This document shows positions 35,501-46,919 of a stretch of DNA of 64,000 bases, piece after piece (the first letter of the stretch is position 1; each line of letters begins with the position of its first letter). Position numbers and translations under genes: made by a program. The notes beneath the pieces are model-generated. The model was not told where the DNA came from, ran no database searches, and saw only the letters and a list, made by a program, of their open reading frames with translations. The DNA is from Primula veris. Its lineage: Eukaryota; Streptophyta; Magnoliopsida; Ericales; Primulaceae. The stretch is from the NCBI GenBank assembly GCA_963682055.1, contig OY821746.1, forward strand, positions 29,330,481-29,394,480, read 5' to 3'.

Positions 35501-38500
35501 AGCCTAGTTAGGTGAACTCCGTTGTTAAATGTGATTGTGTTCACTTTAAGTACATTTAACGTTTTACAGTTCTGTCCATTAAATACACTTGGTTCCAACC
35601 TGTGGTTACAAACTCACTTGGAACCTAACTGCAAAACTGCAACTAGAACAGCGGATAGGAATTTCACATATAAAATTCGACATCACAGCTTCATAGGCTC
35701 TCGATGAATTGACGAGAGTGAATATAAACTAAAGTAAAACTTCACTTTTGTGTAATCGTAAGATGTAGCACAAAAGTATTAAAAACTGCAAATTAGATTC
35801 TGATACAACATATTAACTGTCGATTTAGTATCAATTTGGTTCCAAACCCCTTCTTATGGATTGGTATGTACATGAAGTTTTCAGCATTTCTCTTATTTTC
35901 GCTGCTATTTGTGTTTGAATTTTGTAAGCTAATATACCGGGTGGAGTGCAATGATACACCCAAAAGTAGTTAAAACACTTGAAAAAATCGCTTGTGTTTC
36001 CCTTGTCAGTAAGTAGCTAATTGATTGGATTATTTTGACCTGTGACCATATCTACCGCGAATCTTTTCTGTAAAATCCATCTCTTTCGGAACCTGTTTGA
36101 AAGACAGAACTCGCGCTTTGAAACAATAACCTTTATACCATATTTTATTGTTTTTCAAGCAATGCATTTTTTTTCCAAACATTATCAAATCACCGTTTCT
36201 GTATGCCCTATGCTTGGGAGTTGGGACTAATAGTTTTGGAGTTATAGATGGGGAAACACTTGACTTGAGTGTTGATACGTAAGGGTTTAGATCTTGTTTC
36301 TTTTAGGTAATAGCTTTCCTCAATTTCATACGTATGTTTCTTTCGGATGTTTAAGTCTGCCACTTTTTAAAATCCTTCTTTTATGCAGCCTGATAGTGCT
36401 GGTGGTTTAAGGAGACATGTCATCACGTCGCTAATGCAACAATATCATCAATCAACTGAAAGGAACAATCATCATGTCTTACAACCCGCCTCTCCAACAA
36501 GTTACGGTTCTAGTTCTATGGAGGTAATTTAATAAGTCACCCTTTCTCCATATCGAGAGATTAGAAATCCGTTTGTGCGATTTCTATGGCATAATAAAGT
36601 TAGTGCAAAGATTTCAATTATAATCTTTGTGACAAGTCGTGCAGCTCAGAGGCAGAAAGCTATTCAAAGAAAATAATGTACTGTGAAATTTTCACTTAAA
36701 AGTTTTTATTTGAATTTTAGGTTCATCTCGTTGCTGCTTTTCAGTAAATAAGTTGGTTTATTGACGTAGAAGAAACTGGTTTCATCTGGGTTGAAGTTTC
36801 TAGTTGTTTCAGGAAAAAAGACCCAGAAAGCTACCCAACCTAGTGCAGACCAGATTTTATGGAAAAGTAAATTAAAAGCTGTGACCAAACAAAGCCATCT
36901 GTCGGAAGTCCAATTAAAGTCACATTTTTCGCAAAGGCATAAAGTTAGTTCAAACACATAAGAAGTATCACAAAGGCATTTTTCAGTAATGCTATTTAGA
37001 TTTCTACGCAGATTAGTTGATTGGTTAGGCCACACTTCAGAGTGAGCTCTACAAAGACTTCTTATTACCAAACCTCCAAATTTGAAGAAGATTTTAAAAA
37101 TGTTGTGTGGCCTACTGCCACCTAAGAAATATTATTTACAATTTGTACAAATCCGTATCTGTTGCCGTTTTTCTTTAATACACGGGTGTCTTGGAACTCC
37201 AATCAAGTGCAGTATGTCGTCTCAAAGAGCTTTTTTGGGACTTTTATGCCCTTATTCTTAGCTATTACATTCCCAATGTATATCTAAATGATTCGATCTT
37301 ACAGGTGGTGCGTTATGATGGTGCTGTCACGCCTTCAAGTTCAATAGATTTCAAAGGAACGAACCACGGTCTCAAAACATCTACCGAGCTTATCAAAGTA
37401 CTAAACAGAATATGGGCTCTGGAAGAACAACATTCGTCTAATATGTCTTTAGTGAAAGCATTAAAAAAGGAGCTAGATCATTCCCGTATGAGAATCAAAG
37501 AGTTGGTCAGAGATAGAAAAACTGACAGGCACGAGATTGAAGATTTGAAAATCCAAGTTTTTGAAAATCGTAAAATCAAGGACCAGGAAAAAATCGCTTC
37601 GGCTATTCAGTCTTTAAGGGACGAGCTCGAGGACGAGAGAAAATTGAGAAAACGCTCGGAGGCCCTGCATAGAAAGCTTGCTAGTGAGCTTTACGAGGTG
37701 AAGATTTCCCTCTCTAACACTTCGAAAGAGGCGGAGAGAGAGAGGAGTTCACGGAGGCTACTGGAAGATCTTTGCGACAAGTTTGCTATGGGAATTAGGA
37801 GTTATGAACAAGAGATACATAAATTAAAACAGAAGTACGAGAAGGACTTGGTTGGAAACTCTAGTCGTGATCGGATGATTCTTCATGTTTCTGAGTCTTG
37901 GCTTGATGAGCGAATGCAGATGAAATTAGGTCAAGAGATGAAAACGACCTCAGTGGTGGAGAAAATGAGCTCGGAGATAGAGAGCTTTCTTCGAGCTAAA
38001 CGAGATGATGGTTTCGTGGCCAAGGGTAATATGGTCCAAAAGAGTCCTAATTTCCGTCGAAGTTCTTTAGAGTCAATTCCATTGAATATGGCTATTAGTG
38101 CTCCCCAACATGTTGATGATGACGAGGACTCGGATGTAAGCGATTCATATTGTTTCGAGCTAAATAAGCCGAGCTCCAGTAGCTTAAAACCACACCCAGA
38201 AGATCAAAATAACAATGGGATAAAAATGGAAATGGCAAAAAATTATAAAAATAACAATATTGAGCTAAACACTGAGAAAGGAAAATCCGAGATTTGTGAG
38301 ATTATTGAGGAACAAGACGGTGAAGAGGGGGTAAATGGCGTAGTTGATAGAAAAGAAGCATCGGAAACGAACTATATAATGGATGAGTTAATTAGAAGCC
38401 AATATCGTCATGAGAGCAATCTTGTTGAATCTCAATGGGGTCGAAATGCAAGTCCGGTTCGACAATGGACACCTAAGCTACCCTCTCAAGTCAGAGAGAG

Positions 38501-38636
38501 AGGGATATCGGAATCGTCAAATACGAAGTTGCCTTCGAATTTAAGAGAGAACACTTTGAAGGCAAAGCTAACTGAGGCAAGGACTAGAGGGCAACGCTCT
38601 CGCTCGCGTTTGAAAGGTTCGAAAATTTTGTTTTGA
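32553..38636 (+). CDS. Coiled-coil protein, At5g41620-like family
   Basis: Three exons join in phase 0: 32553-32822 (90 codons, donor GTAAAT), 36389-36523 (45 codons, acceptor TTATGCAG, donor GTAATT) and 37305-38636 (443 codons and TGA). The total is 578 residues, close to the family's 540-630. Recognisable family blocks are VKLRKRVLIVRGG and FSARKLASALWDL in exon 1, PDSAGGLRRHVITSLMQQYH and SPTSYGSSSME in exon 2, and AVTPSSSIDFKG and STELIKVLNRIWALEEQH in exon 3. A long coiled coil (LVKALKKELDHS... to KLKQKYEKDL) covers about residues 160-320. An acidic patch DDDEDSDVSDS and a basic C-terminus follow. There is no signal peptide or membrane segment. The family is annotated as uncharacterised; the related BRANCHLESS TRICHOMES-like proteins act in cell shape, but this role is not shown here. 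The frame is intact and looks functional. Confidence 0.9.
32960..33412. repeat. Three-copy tandem repeat in intron 1
   Basis: Units start near 32960, 33125 and 33292 (about 165, 167 and 120 bp, the last truncated). Each begins TTAAATGGGAGGGGATGATA-like and includes CTATACGA followed by a poly-T, then GCTAATTTT, then GATTTT(G/T)ATCAAAATATATTA. The copies are diverged, so the array is not very recent. Confidence 0.75.
34474..35813 (+). mobile_element. Solo LTR in intron 1 (copia-like)
   Basis: The 1328-bp LTR at 34480-35807 starts TGTTAGGACC and ends CTGATACA, with ACATAT on both sides (34474-34479 and 35808-35813; 5 or 6 bp of it may be the true duplication). Near its start are tandem copies of GTTTCAAGTACCAGTTGCAA (around 34575-34690). 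Near its end is GCCCCGGAGACGTAGCCTAG, a sequence type seen in plant copia LTRs; the exact lineage is inferred. No internal region remains. It does not disturb the exons. Confidence 0.8.
36524..37304 (+). other. Intron 2
   Basis: This is a 781-bp GT-AG intron (GTAATT ... CTTACAG) in phase 0. The frame opened by an upstream ATG at 37191 reads into exon 3 but is intronic: the conserved family sequence starts at 37305. Confidence 0.85.
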
Positions 38637-38843
38637 CCGAGTTTCAGTAATCATGGGACTTTTTATGTTTGCGAATTTTGTCGAGGGGTTTAGATTTTAT
38701 GTTTAAAATGGTGGGTTTTGTTGTGATTATAGTTTTATTACTCTTATTTGTGAATGCTGTGTAGAAAGTTCAATAGTATAGCTTAAAAAGAGGCCGTTGT
38801 TGGTTCAATCTCCCGAAATTAGTCCATATTTGGTTTCAAATAT

Positions 38844-38849
38844 AATAAA
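38844..38849 (+). terminator. Putative polyadenylation signal
   Basis: AATAAA lies about 210 bp after the stop codon of the coiled-coil gene, in AT-rich sequence. This is a reasonable 3' end for its mRNA. Confidence 0.4.
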
Positions 38850-38859
38850 GAGTTTTCGG

Positions 38860-39540
38860 TTGCAGTTTATAGGAAAATAGCTGGATTTTTTCAAGTTGCG
38901 AAAAAATCTGGGTCAAGCAGCTTTATGCATCCAAAGAACCAAAAAGGTCCAGCTTTAATGTTGATCAACAAAATGCAACCGTTTATCAATTAAATGCAGT
39001 CCAGCTTTTAAGCGATTAAAAATCAAAATTTAACAGCTACAACCAAACGAGGAAGTTGTCTTGACTCGTAATGGGGACAGACTTCAAGTCACAGAGAACC
39101 TACGAATATGTTCGAAGATCTCTCAATGAACTTCCTGTTATAATTCTTGTAAATAGCTCAATGTATTTATCTATACGCTATTGATCAAGAGATATACCCT
39201 TTTCTTTCATAATCTAACTTCCCATTATGACAAAGGAGCCTAGTAATCTATAATTAATATCCATTAGAATGCAAAAAGTTGAGATATGTGAAGCAAAAGA
39301 GCTCTCTCCCAAGTCCCAAGCTATAAGAAATATCAACATTCCACTTACCACTGTCAAAAAACTCTACTACTAGAAGCAACTCTGCAATAATTGTTAGTAG
39401 AGTTATTTTGTACCAGAAGCTAGTAGCGTTCTTTTAGTAACCCATTTTCACTGGCTAGGAACATTAGCACTATCAAGTCTACAAGGCACTAGGATAGCAT
39501 TAGCAAATCAAAGCATTGGGAAAAAATTATCAAAAAAGGA
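38860..39540. other. Intergenic DNA
   Basis: I see no gene or element boundary here. Confidence 0.5.
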
Positions 39541-39579
39541 ATTCTAATATCTAAATTTTCGAAATGGAAAATCTAAAAA

Positions 39580-39756
39580 ATATAAACATGAATTTTTAGA
39601 TATATGGAGAATCTAAAAATTCCGTCGTATAATTCTAACCATGAACTATGTGATTAACTTTTGAAAGAACTTTTTTCGGCAATCTAGATATGAAAATTTT
39701 GCGGGTCAAAATTGCACGAATTTTTATAAGCGACGTTAGTTTAACGACGGATGGAG
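39580..39756. mobile_element. Stowaway-like MITE, right part
   Basis: The right end reads CTCCATCCGTCGTTAAACTA on the minus strand and is followed by TA (39757-39758). The interior (CATGAACTATGTGATTAACTTTT) resembles the element at 59333-59558. The left end is not clear, so the start is approximate. Confidence 0.45.
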
Positions 39757-39758
39757 TA

Positions 39759-40560
39759 TGAAGTTAGCTGTTAGTCGGGGGTATTCCACATTAATAATTT
39801 CTCGGACCATCTTAGCATACTCACTTTGTATGACTTCTTTTATCTTTGTTACTCACTTTGTATGACAATCCTCCCTCACAACTTGACTTTTATAACTAGA
39901 TTCCTAAGATTTATAAACTTTTAAAATGTAATCTTGACCAAATTCATATTTTCTTGACATAATATTGATCAAAATAATTCGTGTTTTAGATCTAATGTTT
40001 ATACTACATACATTTGTTCTTGTATTTGCTCAAATTTTTATAATACTCCGTATATGAGTTTCTCTTAACAATTATTAGATTATATTGATAAATGTTAGAT
40101 CATTATTGATAAATGAGTCAAGAAGGCATAAAAGGCATACAAATGAGGGGTGGGAAGATCCAGACTCACTCAAAAAGACAATGCCCCATTGTTATTCTAA
40201 TTTCTAATATTTAAAGTTAAAACTTTTTTTTTATTCGGTATGTGCCTTGCATCTATTACTCAGATAATCAGATTATAAGATATGAGGACAATCCTTATAC
40301 GCCAAAGAACCAAGAACTGATAGAATTGTTGATGTCACCGCACCGAAAAAGAAGAGTGGAATTAATGATTTGGCAAATATGCATTCTTCATTCTCTGCGT
40401 ACTCTGAATAATTGATCGAGTATCTTATTATCATGTTCCTACCATTTAAGTATATGGAAGATCTAGCAATCTCCGCAGGCAGTTGTAGCGGTTGACTCGC
40501 CTTTTTCAAATTGTTTCTCATCATTAAGAAAAATAATAGCTATGCTATTGCCCTACTGAT
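39759..40560. other. AT-rich intergenic DNA
   Basis: A minus-strand frame at 40273-40524 (83 codons) has a hydrophobic stretch near its end (LIPLFFFGAVTSTILSVLG) but no recognisable family. I do not call it. Confidence 0.4.
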
Positions 40561-40562
40561 TG

Positions 40563-40804
40563 TTGGCCTCTCCCCGATCCCGCGAATGCGGGTGGGATTC
40601 GATCGTGGTCGATAATACGGTCGAAAAGACCAGCGAGCGAGATTGGGGGATCGCCTTAATGACTGTTCGTAATAGGCCCTACCATTTGATGTACGTATGC
40701 CATATAGTTTTTGTTTTTTTACCTTTGCCGTCCTTCCCCCCTTTCCCTATAAAACCACTCCAAAATATGAGAATAAAAACTCATGAGGCTTTCGCCAAAA
40801 AAAA
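40563..40804 (+). repeat. Possible SINE-like retroposon with poly(A)
   Basis: A GC-richer segment starts GGCCTCTCCCCGATCCCGCG and contains GGGATTCGATCG, similar to a tRNA-type B box (GGTTCGANNCC). It ends in a run of about ten A after GGCTTTCGCC. No clear A box or target duplication is visible. It may be a SINE or a retroposed fragment. Confidence 0.25.
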
Positions 40805-40839
40805 AAGGATACCATGTGTAAACGTTCTCGCTTATACAA

Positions 40840-41010
40840 ACTACAGGTACACTAGCCAAATACTCGAGAAACGATCTCGATTACTTATTTCTAATACAAA
40901 TTAGGGATAAACACGTCAAATAACTCGAGATAACAATCTCGGTAACTGATCTCCTATTGCAAGTTAGAAACAAACTAGCCGAAACAACTCAAGAGTAACA
41001 ATCTTGGAAA
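40840..41010. repeat. Tandem repeat of about 62 bp with CTCGAG dyads
   Basis: Three imperfect units carry AACTCGAGAnAACnATCTCG, seen near 40861, 40921 and 40983, with ATTAGGGATAAAC/TTAGAAACAAAC spacers. Each unit has a short inverted CGAGA...TCTCG. Confidence 0.55.
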
Positions 41011-42470
41011 CAAAAACAAGAAAAATAAGAGAGAAACAAAAATCTCTAAAAAATTGTTAACGAAAACAGCAGCCATGTTTTGGATACCAAGGGATATACA
41101 CCACTTTGATCGGACTCAAAATCTTACAACTCGAAAATCTCTGAAATACGGAAACAATGTTGGTGGAATCAGGTTGATCAAACGGTTAAAACTCCTGGAA
41201 ATCAGTTTCCGTGAAGCTATTCAGAATAGGGGCGAAAATCTGCTCTCCCCCTTTTATTTCTCTCTCAATTGTGTTTTATGTGGCTAAACAGTACTATGAC
41301 CTCTTTTTTAACCTAATAGGGATGAAAGCAATAGATATTTATAAACAGTACTTATTTCTTTAGTCTGATGGACTTGGTTCAAACCTCTGTAAAAATGAGA
41401 GTCCTAACACCAAAATATATACAATTAATTGGCCAATGATGTCTTATATTCACACCAAAAATGGTGAGCTTGAATAGTTAAAACTTAATCTAACTTTTAA
41501 TGATACCATTCCAAGAATCTAGAAGTGGCCGACTCAAAACGATTGATAAAAAAAAAAATTGGAAAATTATAGTTTACTTAGGCTGTTTAAATTGTTCGTA
41601 CTTATTTTAGAAGGTTCGATATCTTTTTTCGCTTTTACAAAAGTCAACGAAAAATGATTCAAATGTTATAAATATACTAATACATAATGGGTATTGTTTT
41701 GGCATTGTAAAGTATATACAAAGCACTAATGCATGTCTTGGAATATTTAACTTTCGAAGGATCAACGGACAGTAATACAAAGTTTGAAACTTGTTAAAAA
41801 AAATCAAGATCAAAATCTTCTTAAAAGTAGGAACAAATGTTTAAGGTTGCTCAATGATGTTTTTTATTTCCACTTAGTATTTATGGTTTAACACTGATTA
41901 TACTACAATGATGTGTCACTAGCATTAAAAAAAAGTACAAACGAGTCCAAGTTAATCCTCTTTCCAAGTTAATCCTCTTTTGTTTATGGATGATCAAGTA
42001 ATTTAAGCTATATGACGAAGTACTAGCCATTTATTTCATATTTAAATTCATATATAAGTTCATAGAATTGAGTTTATGCTAGGAGAGGACAAACATATAA
42101 TTTAGAACTCCGTCTTAAAACCGTGAATTCTTACGGAAATGAGTCTCGCAAGAGTTTGGGTGGATCATGTAGCATAATACGAGGCAGAATCCACGAGGAA
42201 TTGTCAAGTTAATTTCAATAGAGTTTGAGTTGATAATGACGGCCGTTTCCCCTTTTTCTAGATTTATTCAAATACAATTTATATCATCTGCCGTTTATTG
42301 CATTTAACGAGAACGGAATGCCAGAATTTATTGGAACAATATATCTTTTAAGTAAGTCAGATTTTAGTCATTTCTAGTTTGAACAGATTCAAGTGTGTAA
42401 AATATAATGTCAAGAATATATTTACTAAAAAATGATTGGAGGTTAGTCCCATCATTCTTGCTATCAAATC
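41011..42470. other. AT-rich intergenic DNA
   Basis: No supportable gene is visible in this stretch. Confidence 0.5.
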
Positions 42471-42479
42471 CTTTTTTTG

Positions 42480-42790
42480 ACCATTGAATACCCTTCTCGA
42501 GTCCCATATTTAAGTAATTCCCGAACTCATTATGTTGTATCGAGAATCATCGAAAGAAGCAAGAATACTATTTCTACGGAAAATGCCATTTATAGGTGTT
42601 TCAATCAAAATACCTGAAGGATGGGTGCGTTCCTTCTCTCGTTCTTGATGAATCCATTGAAGTGGAATGGTGAATCGATTTCTTCGCCTCTTTGTCAATA
42701 AATCGGAATTCTCGTGGAGAACGGCAAGATCTATATAAGATTAGAATCACCAAGACATAGGATTCGATTAAATTCTAAAGAATCCAGACT
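42480..42790 (-). pseudogene. rpoC2: Nuclear fragment of chloroplast rpoC2
   Basis: The minus strand encodes [20 protein letters not shown], then [20 protein letters not shown] and FDDSRY...SSGIT, which I recognise as part of the plastid RNA polymerase beta'' subunit. In the plastid, rpoC2 makes one subunit of the bacterial-type polymerase. Here only about 100 codons remain, with a stop soon after SSGIT and frameshifts on both sides, and the surroundings are nuclear repeats. It is a NUPT (plastid DNA in the nucleus), not a working gene. Confidence 0.78.
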
Positions 42791-43078
42791 CTTATTTTCT
42801 TTACTCGGCTTACTTTCAAAACAAAAAAAAATTGTTTACAAATACATCACAAAATCAATTATACACTGAATCAAATATTGGAGTATTAAAATGTAGAACT
42901 CAACAAATCTAGGAAAATGATAATGGGTGCCACGGGTTACTAGATAAGCCTAATTATGATTATCATTCATTAAATGTTCTATTCAAAATGTTTACCAATA
43001 TTTATGTGACACTTGTTTAAATCAATTAAAAGGTAATTCAATGCTAATTATGATAAAGTTTTATAATAGCTAATCATA

Positions 43079-43080
<2 letters not shown>
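42791..43080. other. AT-rich intergenic DNA
   Basis: Nothing recognisable is present. Confidence 0.5.

Positions 43081-43083
<3 letters not shown>

Positions 43084-43113
<30 letters not shown>
43084..43113. repeat. (TA)n microsatellite
   Basis: About fifteen TA dinucleotides occur in a row. Confidence 0.9.
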
Positions 43114-43115
<2 letters not shown>

Positions 43116-43769
43116 TAATAATATATGTGATATTTTTTTGCTTTTATTTTATATTTAAGTTTAGGATAGTGTTATATAAGTTTAGGACAAACTCAACTAG
43201 GGTTCTATATTTTTATTTAGATTTTTTGTATGTTGGGTTTTTATTATGTTGGATATTTATATTTTGTTTTATCAAATTATAAATTATACTGTATTTTATA
43301 TAATTAAAAAAGAAAAAAATATAAAAAAACATTATTTATTTAAGTGATCTGTATTTATAAAAGAAGCCTTAATTGAAATAGTTATGGGTGATAGTTAATG
43401 CCTTAATGGTGACATAAGTATTGTGCAATAAATACAATTATTACTATTTTTCATAACAATTAATACACGTAAACTCATGTTAAAGAGTGTCAGGGGCACT
43501 AGATAACACTACCGAAAAATCTATGCCATTGGAACAAAGAAAACTCAAAAGATAAAGAGTATGGATTTATTAGGGTATGATAAGTGTCACCATCTTAGAG
43601 ATATCTTTCAGTACTTAGGTAATTGAACCAACTGGACATATATTGTCTAGGAACTTGTTATATTATACCAATGTGGGAAAACCCCAAGATTGAGACTCTG
43701 CTATAGCGTGCTCTTTGTTCGCCATTCTCTTTCTTTCTCTGCATATTTTGTGATTCTAAAATAATTTTA

Positions 43770-44030
43770 AATTATTAGAGGCTTAAACTCAAGAATTAAG
43801 AAAAAACAAGGGATTTAAGTTGTAGCAAAACCTAGAATCTGTACACTCTCTAAATTATTAGAGGCTTAAAGTCAAGAATTAGAAGAAAAAAAAGAAGGGA
43901 TTTAAGCTATAGCAAAACCTAGAATCTGTACACTCTAAATTATTAGAGGCTTAAAGTCAAGAATTAGAAAAGAAAAAAAAAAAAAGGGATTTAAGTAATA
44001 GCAAAACCTAGAATCTGTACACACTCTAGA
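43770..44030. repeat. Three-copy tandem repeat, about 83-90 bp
   Basis: Units carry TTATTAGAGGCTTAAAGTCA, AAGAATTAGAA, a poly(A/G) stretch, GGGATTTAAG and then AGCAAAACCTAGAATCTGTA. They start near 43776, 43855 and 43939. Copies differ mainly in the length of the A/G run. Confidence 0.85.
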
Positions 44031-44900
44031 TCAGACTTCAGAGACAAAGTTGGAATTAAGAGAAAATTTATTTAAGTTTATATCTTCTTCCGCATGTTTC
44101 TTTTTTGAACTTTTATTGAATCCCAAAATGAAATCAGTAAAAATTGAAAAGATATACTAGAGGATAAAACTATCTACAGTTAAGGGTTGGGTTGCTAAAC
44201 GTCCTACCAAAACCAATCATTTTTTTTCCTGGAATACAACCTATTTTTCATTTACAAAAAATATATTTCAATTAAAAAAAAATTATCATTTAAACAATCT
44301 AGGTTAAGAGAAAATCTGAGGTTCATTTATATAATAAAATAGAATTAAAATCAGAGAAGTACTTTCAACAAAATAGCAAGATTAAGCTCGTAATTCTCAA
44401 CTTGAAGGCTAAGATTCCGTTTATTGTAAAAAGTGAGGCATCACTTTAAAATTGAGTATATTTATTAATAGACTTGTCTGGAAAAATTCCTACAAACCCT
44501 AACAGAAATATGGCTGATACTAGAATAGTATTTTAAACAGAATAACCCTCCTCCATCACTAGTGAAGGTGATCAATTAAAATATGTTACAACTGAATTGG
44601 AGGAGAAAAAATATAAATAAAATTTTCTCAGCACTAGAAATGAAGAGTGGATAAATTAATATTATACATACCGGCTGGGCTTGACAAAGAATCCCTTCTT
44701 TGATCACCTGAAAACTGTTTCCATATTCCTATTTATGCAGTCCTGATAGGAAATCAAACCCCTAATACAAAGGCTTTGAAAAAGTATAATAAAAATCATA
44801 AACAAATGGAAAACAGAAACAAGAAAAATCAATATATAAGAAACTGGTTAAAATAACCAGATTTCTGGTTTTTTTTTGTCAATTCTTCTGTAAATGAAGG
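44031..44900. other. AT-rich intergenic DNA
   Basis: No gene is visible. Confidence 0.5.
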
Positions 44901-45087
44901 GATCAATAAAGGGAGCTCCCTTCAGTCCAAGTACAGAGAGCTCAAGGTCTAATTTATCTCCCGCATCATTCACTCATTTACCGAGCGAGTGATGGCCCAA
45001 ATAAGCTCGGTATTTGGATGAATGAGTCGGCAGCTAAATGAACCCTAAAACTGTCCATGAGTGGACTGAAGAGAACTCTCTTTGATC
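44901..45087. mobile_element. Short foldback MITE
   Basis: The left arm GATCAATAAAGGGAGCTCCC...TTCAGTCC and the right arm, read on the minus strand as GATCAAAGAGAGTTCTCTTC...AGTCC, form terminal inverted repeats. The centre also folds (CATTTACCGAG / CTCGGTATTTGG). I could not match a target duplication, so the superfamily is open. Confidence 0.55.
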
Positions 45088-46133
45088 ATATCCATTAAAT
45101 TACAAAAAAAAAACTTAATAACTTGGATCTACAAACAAAAAGGTTGTTTAAATTTGATCTTTAGTCTTAGGGTTGTAGAGCCTCAGCTAAAAAATAGTAC
45201 ACTTTAACCTTGTATGGTAACATTGAGAAGACTGGTAGAGGACTTGCCCATGTTTAGAGTGGTCTAAGAGAGACAGGTATATACTGATCTTGAGTGGAAA
45301 GATGAGCTTTCCACCATGGCTATCTTAAGTAGAAAAATACACTCTCCTAAATAGAGATGCATATGCAAGAGAAAAGACAGTGATTAGACATGTATTATAA
45401 AATAAGGTAATAACAAATTTGAAAGGTATTCTTCAGATTCCACTTGTTCCCCTTTTTTTTCCCCTTATCTTTTTCTCTTATGTTTTTCTTTGTTTTTTGG
45501 GCGTGAGTTTCGTTGCAACCTTTCTCGATTCTTCACTGATTTGATAGCATTATGAAAGCCCATCACTTTGCATTTGCCAACGATTACATATTATATTACT
45601 AATGAAAAGGCAAAGATAAGAATAACCATTCATTTTATTTTATTATAATTAAGTATAAACTTGACTATGGTATTTAAATTTCCAATACTGTAGAATTGTC
45701 CTTTTTTATTTGTATTGGTAAATAGCATGACATGCTGTTATCCACGAGTCCACAAGATGCCTCTTGCATTATTTATTAGGACAGAAAAGAGAGAACTGTT
45801 GAAACCCAGAGATTCCAAATGAAACCCTAGGAGGAAATTCTACATTAAGGGCTTTTTACCAAGCATCCTCTTATACGACCAAAAACCTAAAATTAGATAA
45901 ATAATCATAGCCTTTCCTGTATATTTGAATTTATTTTGGACTTGTCTAATCTACCAAGCACTTTAGTTTTGATTGTTTTCATAAGAGGAGTACTGCTTTG
46001 CTGTGTTACAATTTTAAACTAGCATCCAAAACACTTTACTTTAAGTCAGAGTCATAATGCAAGCTTGACATATGAAATTTGTTAATGGGGAGTGCAGGTT
46101 AATTGGTCCAAATATCATCATTTAAGGAATGGA
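45088..46133. other. AT-rich intergenic DNA
   Basis: No gene is visible. Confidence 0.5.
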
Positions 46134-46302
46134 TTACTATTAGTAAAAATACTTAATTAGTCCTGCTTTTCAAACTTAATCTCTAAAAACTCACACAAAG
46201 TTTCATTATGCCAAATTAGTCACATTTTCTTAAAAATATAAATACCCCCAAAATTCTATTTTTTATAAATCTATTCATGCATCATTTTTTACGTGAAATA
46301 AA

Positions 46303-46360
46303 CAGGTCTCTCTTCTCTCTTCTCTCTTCTCTCTTCTCTCTCTTCTCTTTTCTCTCTATC
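46303..46360. repeat. (TCTCTTC)n microsatellite
   Basis: TCTCTTCTCTCTTCTCTCTT-type repeats lie inside the Mutator-like element. Confidence 0.85.
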
Positions 46361-46500
46361 TCATTTCTCTGCCTGTCCATCGGAGCTCCACCCCATCCAT
46401 CGAATCTCCTCCGTCCACCGGAGATATGCCCCTCCATCGGAGACCCGCACCCATGTCACTACTTCCCTATCTCTCACCCGTGCTAGTGGATGTTGGGCTT
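46361..46500. other. GC-richer insert with CATCGGAG words
   Basis: About 130 bp with repeated CCATCGGAG, CCACCGGAG and CCATCGAATC words contrast with the AT-rich surroundings. It may be a captured fragment inside the Mutator-like element; the source is not recognised. Confidence 0.4.
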
Positions 46501-46919
46501 TTTATAGAAAATTGAGTCAAAATTGGAATGAAACTGTTGTACACACATGTATATATATATACATAAATACGCATATACACAAATCTGGACGTATGATTGG
46601 GTTTTGAAGTTAAATTTGCAAATTTGGGGAAAATATGTTACTATGGTTTAAATGAAGAGTTTTTTAATGAGCCTTTTTGTGTGATTTTTTTTTTTTACTT
46701 ATTTGGCTACAATTGAACAATTGTGGGTTAAATTATGATTATACCAATTTATGCCCGTAAGGTGTTCGCTAAAATGAATGATAGATGTACTTCTTAGAAT
46801 TCACTCAAACATGGTTGCATCAATTTATGCCCAATTATGGGTTTAAGTTATACTTGCACCAATTTATGTCCCTATGCAATTTTTTTGTTAACTCATGTTC
46901 ACTTTTTTTTCAGTTTTTT

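Larger units (their letters stand above)
32823..36388 (+). other. Intron 1, enlarged by repeats and a solo LTR
   Basis: The 3566-bp GT-AG intron is long for a small plant gene. About 450 bp is a three-copy tandem repeat and 1328 bp is a solo LTR, so roughly half of its length is recent addition. Confidence 0.85.

Noticed and set aside
36706..37071. 121-codon minus-strand frame in intron 2 of the coiled-coil gene
   Set aside because: It lies in the intron, antisense, with no recognisable motif.
40273..40524. 83-codon minus-strand frame with a hydrophobic stretch
   Set aside because: No family recognised, no promoter or exon context. Not enough to call a gene.
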